This document shows positions 1 to 8,136 of a DNA stretch of 64,000 bases, piece after piece. Source of the DNA: Capnocytophaga catalasegens (lineage in GTDB: Bacteria; Bacteroidota; Bacteroidia; Flavobacteriales; Flavobacteriaceae); NCBI RefSeq assembly GCF_026005215.1, contig NZ_BPMA01000016.1, positions 38,130-102,129 of the forward strand. Reading direction: 5' to 3'. Positions within the stretch are counted from its first letter, which is position 1. Each line of letters begins with the position of its first letter. The position numbers and the translations under genes are program-made. Below the pieces are notes generated by a model. It was not told the DNA's origin. It made no database searches and saw nothing but the letters and a program-made list of their open reading frames with translations.

Positions 1-2
1 AT

Positions 3-459
3 CATATCAGTTTTGATAGTTATAATACGGTTTCTTTCCTTTTTGAGGCTAACAAATTGCTCGTTCCTTCGCCACCACAATATGGATTTGATGATTTGAA
101 TAACAACGGACAACAAGACCTCAATGAACCAACAATTATTATAGCAGGTAAAGATCCAGATGTAGGTTTTATCAAAGGTATTTTTCAATCATTCTCTGAT
201 GCTCCTAATGGATTTAAAGAAGAACTACAAGAAATTTCGTGGGCATTGGGAGTAACGTATTCATTTAATGAACAATTTATTTTTACGAACCGGATATTTT
301 AACGAAAATAAACGAAAAGGATATCGTCAATACGCTACTATTGGAACAGGTTTTCGGGTTAATACCTGGCAGATAGACCTTTCATATTTATTTTCATTCT
401 CTGAAACTCCCAATCCGTTAAGTTCTTCACTTCGATTGTCACTACAATATAATTTTTGA
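3..459 (+). CDS. porV: Type IX secretion outer-membrane protein PorV (3' part, frameshifted)
   Basis: This is the C-terminal part of an outer-membrane beta-barrel of the PorV/LptO type, which shuttles type IX cargo to the attachment complex on the cell surface. The gene enters from the left edge in frame 3. Recognisable pieces are NKLLVPSPPQYG, the GKDPDV segment, GIFQSFSDAPNGFKEELQE and, near the end, RTGYFNENKRKG followed by a barrel strand ending in Phe. Frame 3 stops at 302, while the family sequence continues in frame 1 from about 270 to the stop at 459. One surplus base near the T5 run at 280-284 would explain this. It may be a read error, because the residues on both sides of the break still match the family. 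The identification rests on remembered family motifs. Confidence 0.75.
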
Positions 460-600
460 AAATAAAATTCACTGATTTTTAATGAATTACAAGACAGATG
501 TTTTTGTTGTTGAGTAAAGAAAATAGTACTCAGACAAAGAAAATAAATATTATTTTGCAAATTTAACATCAAAAATTAGTTTCTTTTTTGAAATAGTATA

Positions 601-608
601 TATCTTTG
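601..608 (+). promoter_or_regulatory. Candidate -7 box for accD
   Basis: TATCTTTG matches the Bacteroidota -7 consensus TAnnTTTG and lies about 100 bases upstream of accD. No TTTG -33 box stands at the usual spacing, so support is partial. Confidence 0.4.
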
Positions 609-710
609 CAGTAATTTTGCTCTGATATAGAATGTCAATTTTGAAACTTTTCTATTTCAATAACTTTTATACAAAATAAAAAAAATTATTTAATAAAAAA
701 AATAGTAAGA

Positions 711-1565
711 ATGGCTTGGTTTAAACGTAAAGCAAAAGGAATACAAACTTCTACTGAAGAGAAAAAAGATATTCCAATGGGATTGTGGTACAAATCTCCC
801 ACAGGGAAAATCGTTGAAACAGAGGAACTTGCACAGAATAGTTACGTAAGCCCCGAAGACGATTATCACGTTCGTATTGGTAGTAGAGAGTATTTTGAAA
901 TTCTTTTTGATGGCAAATACAGCGAACTCGACAAAACAATGAGTTCCAAAGACCCTTTGAAGTTTGAAGATACTAAAAAATATACAGACCGCCTTAAAGA
1001 AGCTCATAAAAAAACTGATTTGTACGATGCGGTTCGTACAGCAGTCGGCGAATCGAAAGGACGAGAAATTGTTATCGCTTGTATGGATTTTGCTTTTATC
1101 GGTGGATCAATGGGAAGTGTTGTAGGAGAAAAAATAGCTCGCGCAATTGACTATGCTATCAAACACCGTTTGCCTTTTATGATGATTTCAAAATCGGGAG
1201 GAGCGCGTATGATGGAAGCTGCACTTTCGCTAATGCAAATGGCAAAAACTTCTGCCAAATTAGCCCAATTAGATGATGCTGGGATTCCTTACATTTCTCT
1301 ATGTACTGATCCAACCACCGGAGGCGTTACAGCTTCCTTCGCTATGCTTGGCGATATAAATATCTCTGAACCAGGAGCTCTTATTGGTTTTGCAGGACCT
1401 CGCGTAGTAAAAGATACTACCGGACAAGACCTTCCCGAAGGATTTCAAACAGCAGAGTTTGTTCTTGAACACGGATTTTTAGACTTTATTGTACATCGTA
1501 AAGAACTTAAAGATAAAATAAATCTCTATATTGATTTGGTAATGAATCGACCTGTACGAGCCTAA
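711..1565 (+). CDS. accD: Acetyl-CoA carboxylase carboxyltransferase subunit beta
   Basis: AccD forms, with AccA, the carboxyltransferase that moves the carboxyl group from biotin to acetyl-CoA, the committed step of fatty acid synthesis in the cytoplasm. The 284-residue product has the crotonase-like fold signatures: [17 protein letters not shown] at about 126-142, [25 protein letters not shown] and GFAGPRV. The N-terminal zinc-ribbon region is present ([10 protein letters not shown] and YVSPEDDYH), but the four metal-binding cysteines of the E. coli type are replaced by Ser29, Gly32, Ser47 and Asp50, so it probably binds no zinc. The ATG at 711 gives normal length. A hairpin terminator follows, so it is probably transcribed alone. 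Confidence 0.95.
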   Translation: MAWFKRKAKGIQTSTEEKKDIPMGLWYKSPTGKIVETEELAQNSYVSPEDDYHVRIGSREYFEILFDGKYSELDKTMSSKDPLKFEDTKKYTDRLKEAHKKTDLYDAVRTAVGESKGREIVIACMDFAFIGGSMGSVVGEKIARAIDYAIKHRLPFMMISKSGGARMMEAALSLMQMAKTSAKLAQLDDAGIPYISLCTDPTTGGVTASFAMLGDINISEPGALIGFAGPRVVKDTTGQDLPEGFQTAEFVLEHGFLDFIVHRKELKDKINLYIDLVMNRPVRA

Positions 1566-1587
1566 AATTTCTTTTTAATATAATACA

Positions 1588-1616
1588 AAAGCTACTTGAA
1601 GAGTAGCTTTATTTTT
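1588..1616 (+). terminator. Rho-independent terminator after accD
   Basis: The perfect 9-bp stem AAAGCTACT/AGTAGCTTT with a 5-base loop is followed by ATTTTTT. It sits 23 bases after accD and faces the convergent methyltransferase gene, so it may serve both strands. Confidence 0.85.
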
Positions 1617-1635
1617 TGAATTACAACCATAAAAT

Positions 1636-2169
1636 TTACTGAAACATTGAAAGTTTCGTAGTCAAATCCCATAGTACAATTCCTACACTAACTGAAATAT
1701 TGAGCGAATGCTTAGTTCCTAATTGTGGTATTTCAACAACGCAGTTACAAGCCGAAACCACGCTCTGTTGAACTCCTTTGACTTCGTTACCGAAAATAAG
1801 CACATATTTTTTATTTTCTTCGGGCAAAAACTGATGTAGTAATATAGCATTTTGAGCTTGTTCTACGGCTATAATATCAGCATCAGAGCGTAATTCTTCT
1901 ATTAACTGATGTATGTCTTTACGATATTCCCAATCAACACTTTGGGTAGCTCCCAATGCTGTTTTGTGAATATCTTTGTGAGGAGGACAAGCTGTAATTC
2001 CGCACAAATAGATTTTTTCGACACGAAAAGCATCAGAGCTACGAAAAACAGAACCTATATTATGAAGACTTCTGATATTGTCTAAAACAATAATTATAGG
2101 TGTTTTAGGAGCTTTTTTAAAGGTTTCAACATCAATTCGTTGGAGTTGTTCGTTTGTAAGTTTTTGCAT
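1636..2169 (-). CDS. SpoU/TrmH-family RNA 2'-O-methyltransferase
   Basis: This is a SAM-dependent methyltransferase of the SPOUT class that methylates ribose 2'-OH groups of tRNA or rRNA. The three family motifs are present: motif 1 NIRSLHNIGSVFRSSDAF at about 31-48, motif 2 LIFGNEVKGV, and motif 3 NISVSVGIVLWDL close to the C-terminus, which form the knotted SAM site. At 177 residues it is a bare catalytic domain without the N-terminal substrate-binding extension. A longer reading frame runs upstream to 2364, but that part is low-complexity and overlaps the divergent regulator. The ATG at 2169 (MQKLTNEQ) is therefore the likely start. The specific target RNA cannot be told. Confidence 0.88.
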   Translation of the reverse strand: MQKLTNEQLQRIDVETFKKAPKTPIIIVLDNIRSLHNIGSVFRSSDAFRVEKIYLCGITACPPHKDIHKTALGATQSVDWEYRKDIHQLIEELRSDADIIAVEQAQNAILLHQFLPEENKKYVLIFGNEVKGVQQSVVSACNCVVEIPQLGTKHSLNISVSVGIVLWDLTTKLSMFQ

Positions 2170-2260
2170 TATTTTCTTTTTTGCAAAAGTAGAAAAAAAC
2201 ATAGAATAAAAAATCTTGTGAAGATTGAAAATAAATAATTTATAATTTGTCAAAATTTTG

Positions 2261-2268
2261 TATCTTTG
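2261..2268 (+). promoter_or_regulatory. Candidate -7 box for the Crp/Fnr regulator
   Basis: TATCTTTG fits TAnnTTTG and lies 19 bases before the ATG, giving a very short leader. No well-spaced -33 box was found. Confidence 0.45.
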
Positions 2269-2286
2269 ACCAAAAGATAAAGAAGA

Positions 2287-2859
2287 ATGCAAGTAAGTGA
2301 ATATTTTACAAAATGGGTAACTCTTTCTCCCCAAGAAAAACAACTTATTGATAAAACTTTTCAAACATTAGAGATAAATAGAGGAGAGAAGCTCCTTAGA
2401 GCAGGTAATATTTGCCAATATGAAGTATTTGTAAAAAAAGGATGCTTAAAGAGTTTTTGTTTAGATGAAAAATCCCAAGAAGTGGTATTTGCATTTGCTA
2501 TTGAACAATGGTGGGCAGGCGATTTTGAGAGTTTTAATCAACGTACACCTAGCGATATAAATATAGAAGCTGTTGAAGATACAGAATTATTATGTATTAC
2601 TTTATTACAAAAAGAGCAACTTCTTACCCAAATACCTCAGTTGGAGCGAGCCTATCGGATTATAGTGGAGCGACATTTGCAAAATTATCAACAGCGTGTT
2701 GTTTCTATTTTTACACTTTCAGCCCAAGAACGCTATGAAGTATTTATGAAAAAATATGCTAAAATAGCCATTCGTGTACCTCAATATTCAATTGCTTCAT
2801 ATTTAGGAATTTCTCCAGAATCACTAAGTCGTATTCGTAAGAAAATAGTCTCAGAATAG
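2287..2859 (+). CDS. Crp/Fnr-family transcriptional regulator
   Basis: The 190-residue protein has the layout of small flavobacterial Crp/Fnr regulators. A cyclic-nucleotide-binding-like beta-roll occupies about residues 10-115 (INRGEKLLRAGNICQYEVFVKKG, then AIEQWWAGDFESF). A long dimer helix follows, and a shortened helix-turn-helix lies near the C-terminus (YSIASYLGISPESLSRIRKKI). No FeS cysteine cluster is visible, so oxygen sensing of the Fnr kind is unlikely; the effector is unknown. It diverges from the methyltransferase gene across a 117-base spacer. Such proteins often control neighbouring or stress genes, but nothing here identifies its targets. Confidence 0.88.
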   Translation: MQVSEYFTKWVTLSPQEKQLIDKTFQTLEINRGEKLLRAGNICQYEVFVKKGCLKSFCLDEKSQEVVFAFAIEQWWAGDFESFNQRTPSDINIEAVEDTELLCITLLQKEQLLTQIPQLERAYRIIVERHLQNYQQRVVSIFTLSAQERYEVFMKKYAKIAIRVPQYSIASYLGISPESLSRIRKKIVSE

Positions 2860-2925
2860 TTTTATTCGGAACAAAAAAATTGAAAAATCATAAAATATTT
2901 TTTTAATTATCTAAAAAACTTTGAA

Positions 2926-3831
2926 TTATATATTTTTGTTCTTTGACTTGCAGTATTCGCCTGGCGAAATTCCTCGTATTTGTTTGAAAATTCGCGAAAA
3001 ATGGTATCGGTCAGCAAAACCTAATTGTTGAGAAACCTCTTCAATCGAAATATTATTATGGTCAAAAAGTCCACAAGCATTATTTATTTTGCGTTGCTTG
3101 ATAAAAAATTGTAAAGGTACATGCATTGTGTTGTGAAAAAGCCTTGCAAATGAATTCGTTGCCATATGTACCATTGTTGCCAAATGTTCATTTGTGTGAT
3201 TTTGAGAGATATTTCTGTCAATATAACGAATTACCGAAAGCACTCGTTTATCCATTCGAGTCGCCTCCCATAGTGAAGCGTCTAACATAGCAATAAACTC
3301 GAAAATAATTGATTGTAAGTACATTGTGAAAGAAAAATCGAATGTATTTCCCTTTTTGAGACATTGGGTAAGATATTCTAATTTTTCCTTCTGAAACAAA
3401 CTTAAATCAAGTGTATAAATCCCTTCTTTGACATAATCGAATGGAATGCCAAGATTAAAATGGATATACAAATGTAATAGCGAATCTGTAGCTATTTGTA
3501 ACTCATCTTCATTTTCATCAACACGTTTGCCTTGTACGCTTTCCTCAGAAGAAAAGACTTTATTTGGGGATAGAAAATGTGAAAAATAAGGTGTGTTAGG
3601 CGAGATTATGTACAAAACATCAGGAGACATTGTATATTCTTTATGGTCATAACCAATAATACCTCCATGATTTTTATTCCAATAAATACGCCAGTATGGA
3701 AAAGCCATATCCGATGTATTCCACTTTTGTAATTGCCAAAAACGACAGCACCATAGTTTTAGCCGTACAGATGAAAAAGTTTGTTTTATAACTGAAGGGT
3801 CTCCTTTTTTAGATGAAATATCTTTTTTCAT
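2926..3831 (-). CDS. AraC-family transcriptional regulator
   Basis: This 301-residue regulator has an N-terminal cupin-like sensing region (IIGYDHKEYTMSPDVLYIISPNTP, about 58-81). Its C-terminal double helix-turn-helix (about 190-297) includes NEHLATMVHMATNSFARLFH and the well-conserved second motif QQLGFADRYHFSRIFKQIRG. Proteins of this build usually sense a sugar or related ligand and activate catabolic genes. It lies a few hundred bases from a DUF3784 gene and two SusC/SusD pairs, so it may regulate polysaccharide or glycan uptake. That link is only positional. The ATG at 3831 gives a normal length. Confidence 0.88.
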   Translation of the reverse strand: MKKDISSKKGDPSVIKQTFSSVRLKLWCCRFWQLQKWNTSDMAFPYWRIYWNKNHGGIIGYDHKEYTMSPDVLYIISPNTPYFSHFLSPNKVFSSEESVQGKRVDENEDELQIATDSLLHLYIHFNLGIPFDYVKEGIYTLDLSLFQKEKLEYLTQCLKKGNTFDFSFTMYLQSIIFEFIAMLDASLWEATRMDKRVLSVIRYIDRNISQNHTNEHLATMVHMATNSFARLFHNTMHVPLQFFIKQRKINNACGLFDHNNISIEEVSQQLGFADRYHFSRIFKQIRGISPGEYCKSKNKNI

Positions 3832-3982
3832 TGAGATGAATGATGTTTAAAACGGATACAAAAATACAAATTTTATTCATTTTTTTATTCATTTTTTTAG
3901 AATAATTTTGTCTTATCAAATTCGATAGTTGTTTGCCAAGAAATATCAACTAAAAAATATAAGTAAAATTAGTTAATAAAAT

Positions 3983-4714
3983 ATGCAAGTATTAGATATT
4001 ATTATTTATATAACTGCCTTGTCAATTATCCTGATAGGATTTTTCGTATATAGAAATCCAGACTCCATTGCAGGATATAATACAATGTCTGATGAACAGA
4101 AAGGAAATTATGACATTGTTAGATTTAAAAAAGTCCTCAGAAATATTCTTGTAATTGGTGGTTTACTTATAATTTTTGTCAATTTATTGCTTGGATTATT
4201 TGAATTAAATGCTTGGAGGGTTTTACCTGTTATTCTGATATTGTTAGTCGTTTGTTTTTATATAGTTTACAAAGGAAGGAATTTTTATACAGATAATGAG
4301 TCGAAAAACTCGGTGAGGCTATATTGGATTCTGAGTATTCCATTTTTGTTAATTGTAGGTATCTCGATAGGTATTTATTATGGAATAAAAGAGACAGAAG
4401 TAATTGTATCTTCTGAAAAAATAAAAATAAAAGGAGTGTATGGATTTGTAATTCCAACAGAAAACATTCAGAAGGTTGAGCTAATTGAAAGACTGCCTGC
4501 AATGGGATACAAAACCAACGGATTCAGCGGTGTTGATGATATTTTAAAAGGAAATTTCCGAGCCAAAAACAAAGAGGATTACAAACTTTTTGTTTATTCT
4601 AAGCATCCTCCATTTTTGAAAATAATTTACAATGATAATCAGAAAGTATATATTAACTTTAAAACTACCTCAGAAACAACGCAACTCTACAACGAAATAG
4701 TTAAAAACTTGTAA
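3983..4714 (+). CDS. Membrane protein with DUF3784-like and PH-like domains
   Basis: The 243-residue integral membrane protein begins with two to four hydrophobic segments. Between the first two lies AGYNTMSDEQKGNYD, the loop typical of DUF3784/SdpI-like proteins. Two more membrane segments follow (VLPVILILLVVCFYIVY and LYWILSIPFLLIVGI). The C-terminal soluble part (about 135-243) resembles a bacterial pleckstrin-homology domain: short strands such as VIVSSEKIKIKGVYGFVIP, then a terminal helix with ETTQLYNEIVKNL. Function is unknown. SdpI relatives are bacteriocin immunity proteins, which is a suggestion by family only. It stands alone between the AraC gene and the first SusC gene. Confidence 0.65.
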   Translation: MQVLDIIIYITALSIILIGFFVYRNPDSIAGYNTMSDEQKGNYDIVRFKKVLRNILVIGGLLIIFVNLLLGLFELNAWRVLPVILILLVVCFYIVYKGRNFYTDNESKNSVRLYWILSIPFLLIVGISIGIYYGIKETEVIVSSEKIKIKGVYGFVIPTENIQKVELIERLPAMGYKTNGFSGVDDILKGNFRAKNKEDYKLFVYSKHPPFLKIIYNDNQKVYINFKTTSETTQLYNEIVKNL

Positions 4715-4819
4715 TTTGCACTTTTTCATAACCAAACCAAAAACCGACGTATACCAACTAAAATTAAATTAGTAATCAAAAAATCCGTCTGTCTTTTATT
4801 TCGGATGAAAGACAATAAT

Positions 4820-4867
4820 GTTCGGGTGGAGGCAAAATAATAAAACTATTTTCAACTCTACCTGAAC
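4820..4867 (+). repeat. Inverted repeat in the leader of the first susC-type gene
   Basis: GTTCGGGTGGAG (4820-4831) can pair with CTCTACCTGAAC (4856-4867) through 12 bp including two G-U pairs, with a 24-base loop. It stands 55 bases before the susC ATG and lacks a T run, so it is not a classical terminator. It might be an RNA hairpin in the leader or an operator half-site pair. Confidence 0.4.
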
Positions 4868-4922
4868 GAAACGGTGTATTCTTGTGAAACAAAATATAAT
4901 TTTTAACTTAAATAATTTAAAT

Positions 4923-7900
4923 ATGTTTAAACAATTATTAGCAACATTTGTGCTACTGCTTTTAGCATTACCACTATCAGCACAAATAAAAGTAACTGGG
5001 AAGGTTACTGACGAAAGCAATAGTCCACTACCAGGGGCTAATATCTTAGTGAAAGGAACTACACACGGAGTGGTTTCTGACTTTGACGGAAATTATGAAA
5101 TTCAAGTCAGTCAAGGAGATGTGCTTGAATTTTCGTATATTGGATTTCAGACCCAAACCAAAAAAGTAGTGGGGGGGGGGGGTAAGCCTCTTATTATCAA
5201 TGTTTTATTAGAGGAAGATGCCCAGCAGCTTGATGATGTAGTAGTCGTAGGCTTTGGTACTCAAAAGAAAGCAAACCTCACAGGAGCTGTATCATCTGTA
5301 GATGCTAAAGTACTTGAAGGACGCCCTGTAACAAGTGCAATACAAGCGTTACAGGGGGCAGTACCAGGTATGAACTTCTCAGTAGGAAATACTGGAGGAG
5401 AACTTAATAGCAACTTAAACATAAATATACGTGGAGGAGGTACCATTGGGAGTGGTTCAAGTGCCAGTCCTCTTGTTTTAATTGATGGAATGGAAGCAGA
5501 TATCAATACGCTTAATCCTCAAGATATTGAGAGTATTTCGGTATTAAAAGATGCTGCTTCAGCTTCTATTTATGGGTCGAGAGCTCCTTTTGGGGTAATT
5601 TTAGTAACTACAAAATCTGGAAAAGAAGGGCGAATACAAATTAACTATAATAATAATTATCGTCTTAGCAATCCAATGAATGTTCCTAATATGTTAGATT
5701 CTGAAAATTTCGCATATTATTGGAATGATGCTGCTGCCAATTCAGGAAGTGCTGCTATTTTTAGACCTGAAATTATTGAAAAAATAAAACAACATAAAGC
5801 TGGGCAATTATTAGAAGCTACAGACTGGAACGAAACCGAGAACAAGTGGAATGACTATACTAACTCTTGGGCAAATGTTAATTGGTTTAAGCAATTTTAT
5901 CGTGAATGGGCTCCTTCAAAAGACCATAATTTAAGTATTCGTGGTGGAAATGAAAAAACAAATTATTACTTATCTGTCAATTGGCTGAATCAGGAAGGGC
6001 TTGTTCGATATAATACAGATATTTTTGATAGATATTCAGTCAATGCAAAAATCTCTTCACAGATTCTCCCATACTTAAAAATAAATTATAACACGCGCTT
6101 TATTCGTATAGATTATGTCCGTTCGTCATATTTGACCGAAGGTAATGGTTTGTTTTTCCATAATATAGCCCGACGTTGGCCTACACTTCCTGTATATGAT
6201 CCCAATGGAAATTACCAATATGGAAATGAAATAGCACATCTCAATAATGGTCAATCAAAAGACCAAAAAGATATTTTAAGTCAACAAATAGCATTGGTTT
6301 TCACTCCCTTAAAAGGCTGGGCTACTAATATTGAATTTAACTACAGAATAAATAATGATTGGATTCATTCACATTGGTTGCCTATATACAAATATAATAA
6401 AGAAGGAACCCCCGAATTAGCCCCCCTACAGTTGGGAGGGGCTCTTAACAAAGCAGGAGCTTCTATAGTTAGAGAATATGCATATCGAAATAATTTCTTT
6501 AACCCTAACATTTATACTTCCTATGAAAGATACATTAAAGATCATTTTATAAAAGGACTTATTGGTTTTCAGTCTGAACTTGGAAAAACACGTAATGTAA
6601 GTGCTGATAGAGATGGACTATATAGTGTAGATGTTTTAGCTATCAATGCTACTGGAGGAGATAATGATAATGTCAGTGGACAATATCAACACTGGGCAAC
6701 CGCTGGTTTCTTTGGACGATTAAATTATGATTACAAAGGAAAGTACCTTATAGAAGGAAATATCCGTTATGATGGTACTAGCCGTTTTTTAAGAGAACAA
6801 CGATGGAATACATTTTCTTCTGTGTCAGGAGGTTGGAATGTAGCGAAAGAGAGTTTTTGGCAAAATTTAGGAAAATTTGGAGAGGCTATATCTGAATTCA
6901 AATTCAAAGCATCATATGGTGAGTTAGGAAACCAAAATACTCATAATTGGTATCCTTTTTATCCTAAGATGAAATTGGGAACAACAGGGAATTGGCTTAT
7001 AAATAAGCAAAGAACCAATACTGCCTCTGCTCCTGACCTGATTTCTACGTTTCTTACGTGGGAAAAAGTATCTTCATGGAATGTTGGTTTTGACTTAGCT
7101 GCTTTTCAAAACAGATTAGCTCTTACCTTTGAAATTTTTCAACGAAATACTATCAATATGGTGGGGCCTGCTCCGCAATTACCTCTAACCTTAGGAACAG
7201 CACCGCCACGGATTAACAATACAGATATGGAATCTCGTGGATTTGATTTTCAAATCAGTTGGAGGGACCAAATTGGAAAAGATTTTTCATATGGAATTAC
7301 AGCAAATTTGACCGATAGCCGACAACAAGTAACTAAATATCCCAATGATACGAAAAACTTAAATGAGTGGTACTCAGGAAAATATTCAGGAGAAATATGG
7401 GGATACATAACTCACGGAATTGCAAAAACGGACCAAGAAATGAATGATTGGCTTGCCAACCACGATCAGAAACAATTGGGAAGTAATTGGACAGCAGGAG
7501 ACGTTATGTATGAGGACTTAAATGGAGATGGAAAAATCAATGAAGGCTCTAATACAGTGTATGACTCTGGTGATAAAAAAATCATTGGGAATAGCACCCC
7601 ACGTTATAATTTCGGAGTAAATATTGATATGAAGTACAAAGGCATTGATTTTAGTATTTTTATGCAAGGAATAGGCAAACGTGATTTAGATCTACGTGGT
7701 GTTTATTTTAACGGAGCTAATACGAATATGTGGCAGTCCGCAGGCTTTGCTGAGCACTTAGATTATTTCCGACCCGAAGGAACAAATAGTCCGCTTGGCG
7801 CTAATGTAAATGCCTATTATCCACGACCATTATTTGGTAGTGGAGGTAAGAACTTCCAAGCGCAAACGCGTTGGTTGCAGGATGGTTCTTATCTACGAAT

Positions 7901-8126
7901 AAAAAACATTCAATTAGGATATACTTTCCCTACTGAGATAATGCAAAAAATAGGTGTAGATAAACTACGTATTTATATTTCAGCTGAAAACGTAGCTACT
8001 TTTACCAAATTGAGCAAAATTTTTGACCCAGAAGTGGTTTCTAGCGGACGTTGGGGCAATGGAGAATACGGAAAGATATACCCTTTATCACGTGTGATTT
8101 CAACAGGTTTAAGTTTAACTTTTTAA
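4923..8126 (+). CDS. SusC/RagA-type TonB-dependent transporter (first copy)
   Basis: This outer-membrane TonB-dependent channel, 1067 residues, imports glycans or peptides together with the SusD-type lipoprotein encoded next. Order of parts: signal peptide ending at ALPLSAQ, carboxypeptidase-regulatory-like domain (KVTGKVTDESNSPLPGANIL to about residue 82), a glycine stretch coded by a G12 tract, a TonB-box region and plug (DDVVVVGFGTQKK, then LVLIDGMEADINTLNPQDIESISVLKD), and a 22-strand barrel ending in Phe. The start at 4923 (MFKQLLATF) gives a proper signal peptide; an upstream frame to 4884 adds only a non-signal tail. The transported substrate is unknown. Eleven bases separate it from the susD gene, so the two form an operon. 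Confidence 0.93.
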   Translation: MFKQLLATFVLLLLALPLSAQIKVTGKVTDESNSPLPGANILVKGTTHGVVSDFDGNYEIQVSQGDVLEFSYIGFQTQTKKVVGGGGKPLIINVLLEEDAQQLDDVVVVGFGTQKKANLTGAVSSVDAKVLEGRPVTSAIQALQGAVPGMNFSVGNTGGELNSNLNINIRGGGTIGSGSSASPLVLIDGMEADINTLNPQDIESISVLKDAASASIYGSRAPFGVILVTTKSGKEGRIQINYNNNYRLSNPMNVPNMLDSENFAYYWNDAAANSGSAAIFRPEIIEKIKQHKAGQLLEATDWNETENKWNDYTNSWANVNWFKQFYREWAPSKDHNLSIRGGNEKTNYYLSVNWLNQEGLVRYNTDIFDRYSVNAKISSQILPYLKINYNTRFIRIDYVRSSYLTEGNGLFFHNIARRWPTLPVYDPNGNYQYGNEIAHLNNGQSKDQKDILSQQIALVFTPLKGWATNIEFNYRINNDWIHSHWLPIYKYNKEGTPELAPLQLGGALNKAGASIVREYAYRNNFFNPNIYTSYERYIKDHFIKGLIGFQSELGKTRNVSADRDGLYSVDVLAINATGGDNDNVSGQYQHWATAGFFGRLNYDYKGKYLIEGNIRYDGTSRFLREQRWNTFSSVSGGWNVAKESFWQNLGKFGEAISEFKFKASYGELGNQNTHNWYPFYPKMKLGTTGNWLINKQRTNTASAPDLISTFLTWEKVSSWNVGFDLAAFQNRLALTFEIFQRNTINMVGPAPQLPLTLGTAPPRINNTDMESRGFDFQISWRDQIGKDFSYGITANLTDSRQQVTKYPNDTKNLNEWYSGKYSGEIWGYITHGIAKTDQEMNDWLANHDQKQLGSNWTAGDVMYEDLNGDGKINEGSNTVYDSGDKKIIGNSTPRYNFGVNIDMKYKGIDFSIFMQGIGKRDLDLRGVYFNGANTNMWQSAGFAEHLDYFRPEGTNSPLGANVNAYYPRPLFGSGGKNFQAQTRWLQDGSYLRIKNIQLGYTFPTEIMQKIGVDKLRIYISAENVATFTKLSKIFDPEVVSSGRWGNGEYGKIYPLSRVISTGLSLTF
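5171..5182 (+). repeat. G12 homopolymer inside the first susC-type gene (phase-variation candidate)
   Basis: Twelve consecutive G bases lie at codons 83-87, between the N-terminal domain and the plug. At length 12 the gene is open. Reading the sequence, G13 gives an immediate TAA and G11 runs to a TAG about nine codons later. Slippage would thus switch the transporter off. Confidence 0.85.
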
Positions 8127-8136
8127 TATAAGAACG

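Noticed and set aside
2170..2364. N-terminal extension of the SpoU methyltransferase
   Set aside because: The extra 65 residues are low-complexity, overlap the divergent regulator and its promoter, and are not part of the family.
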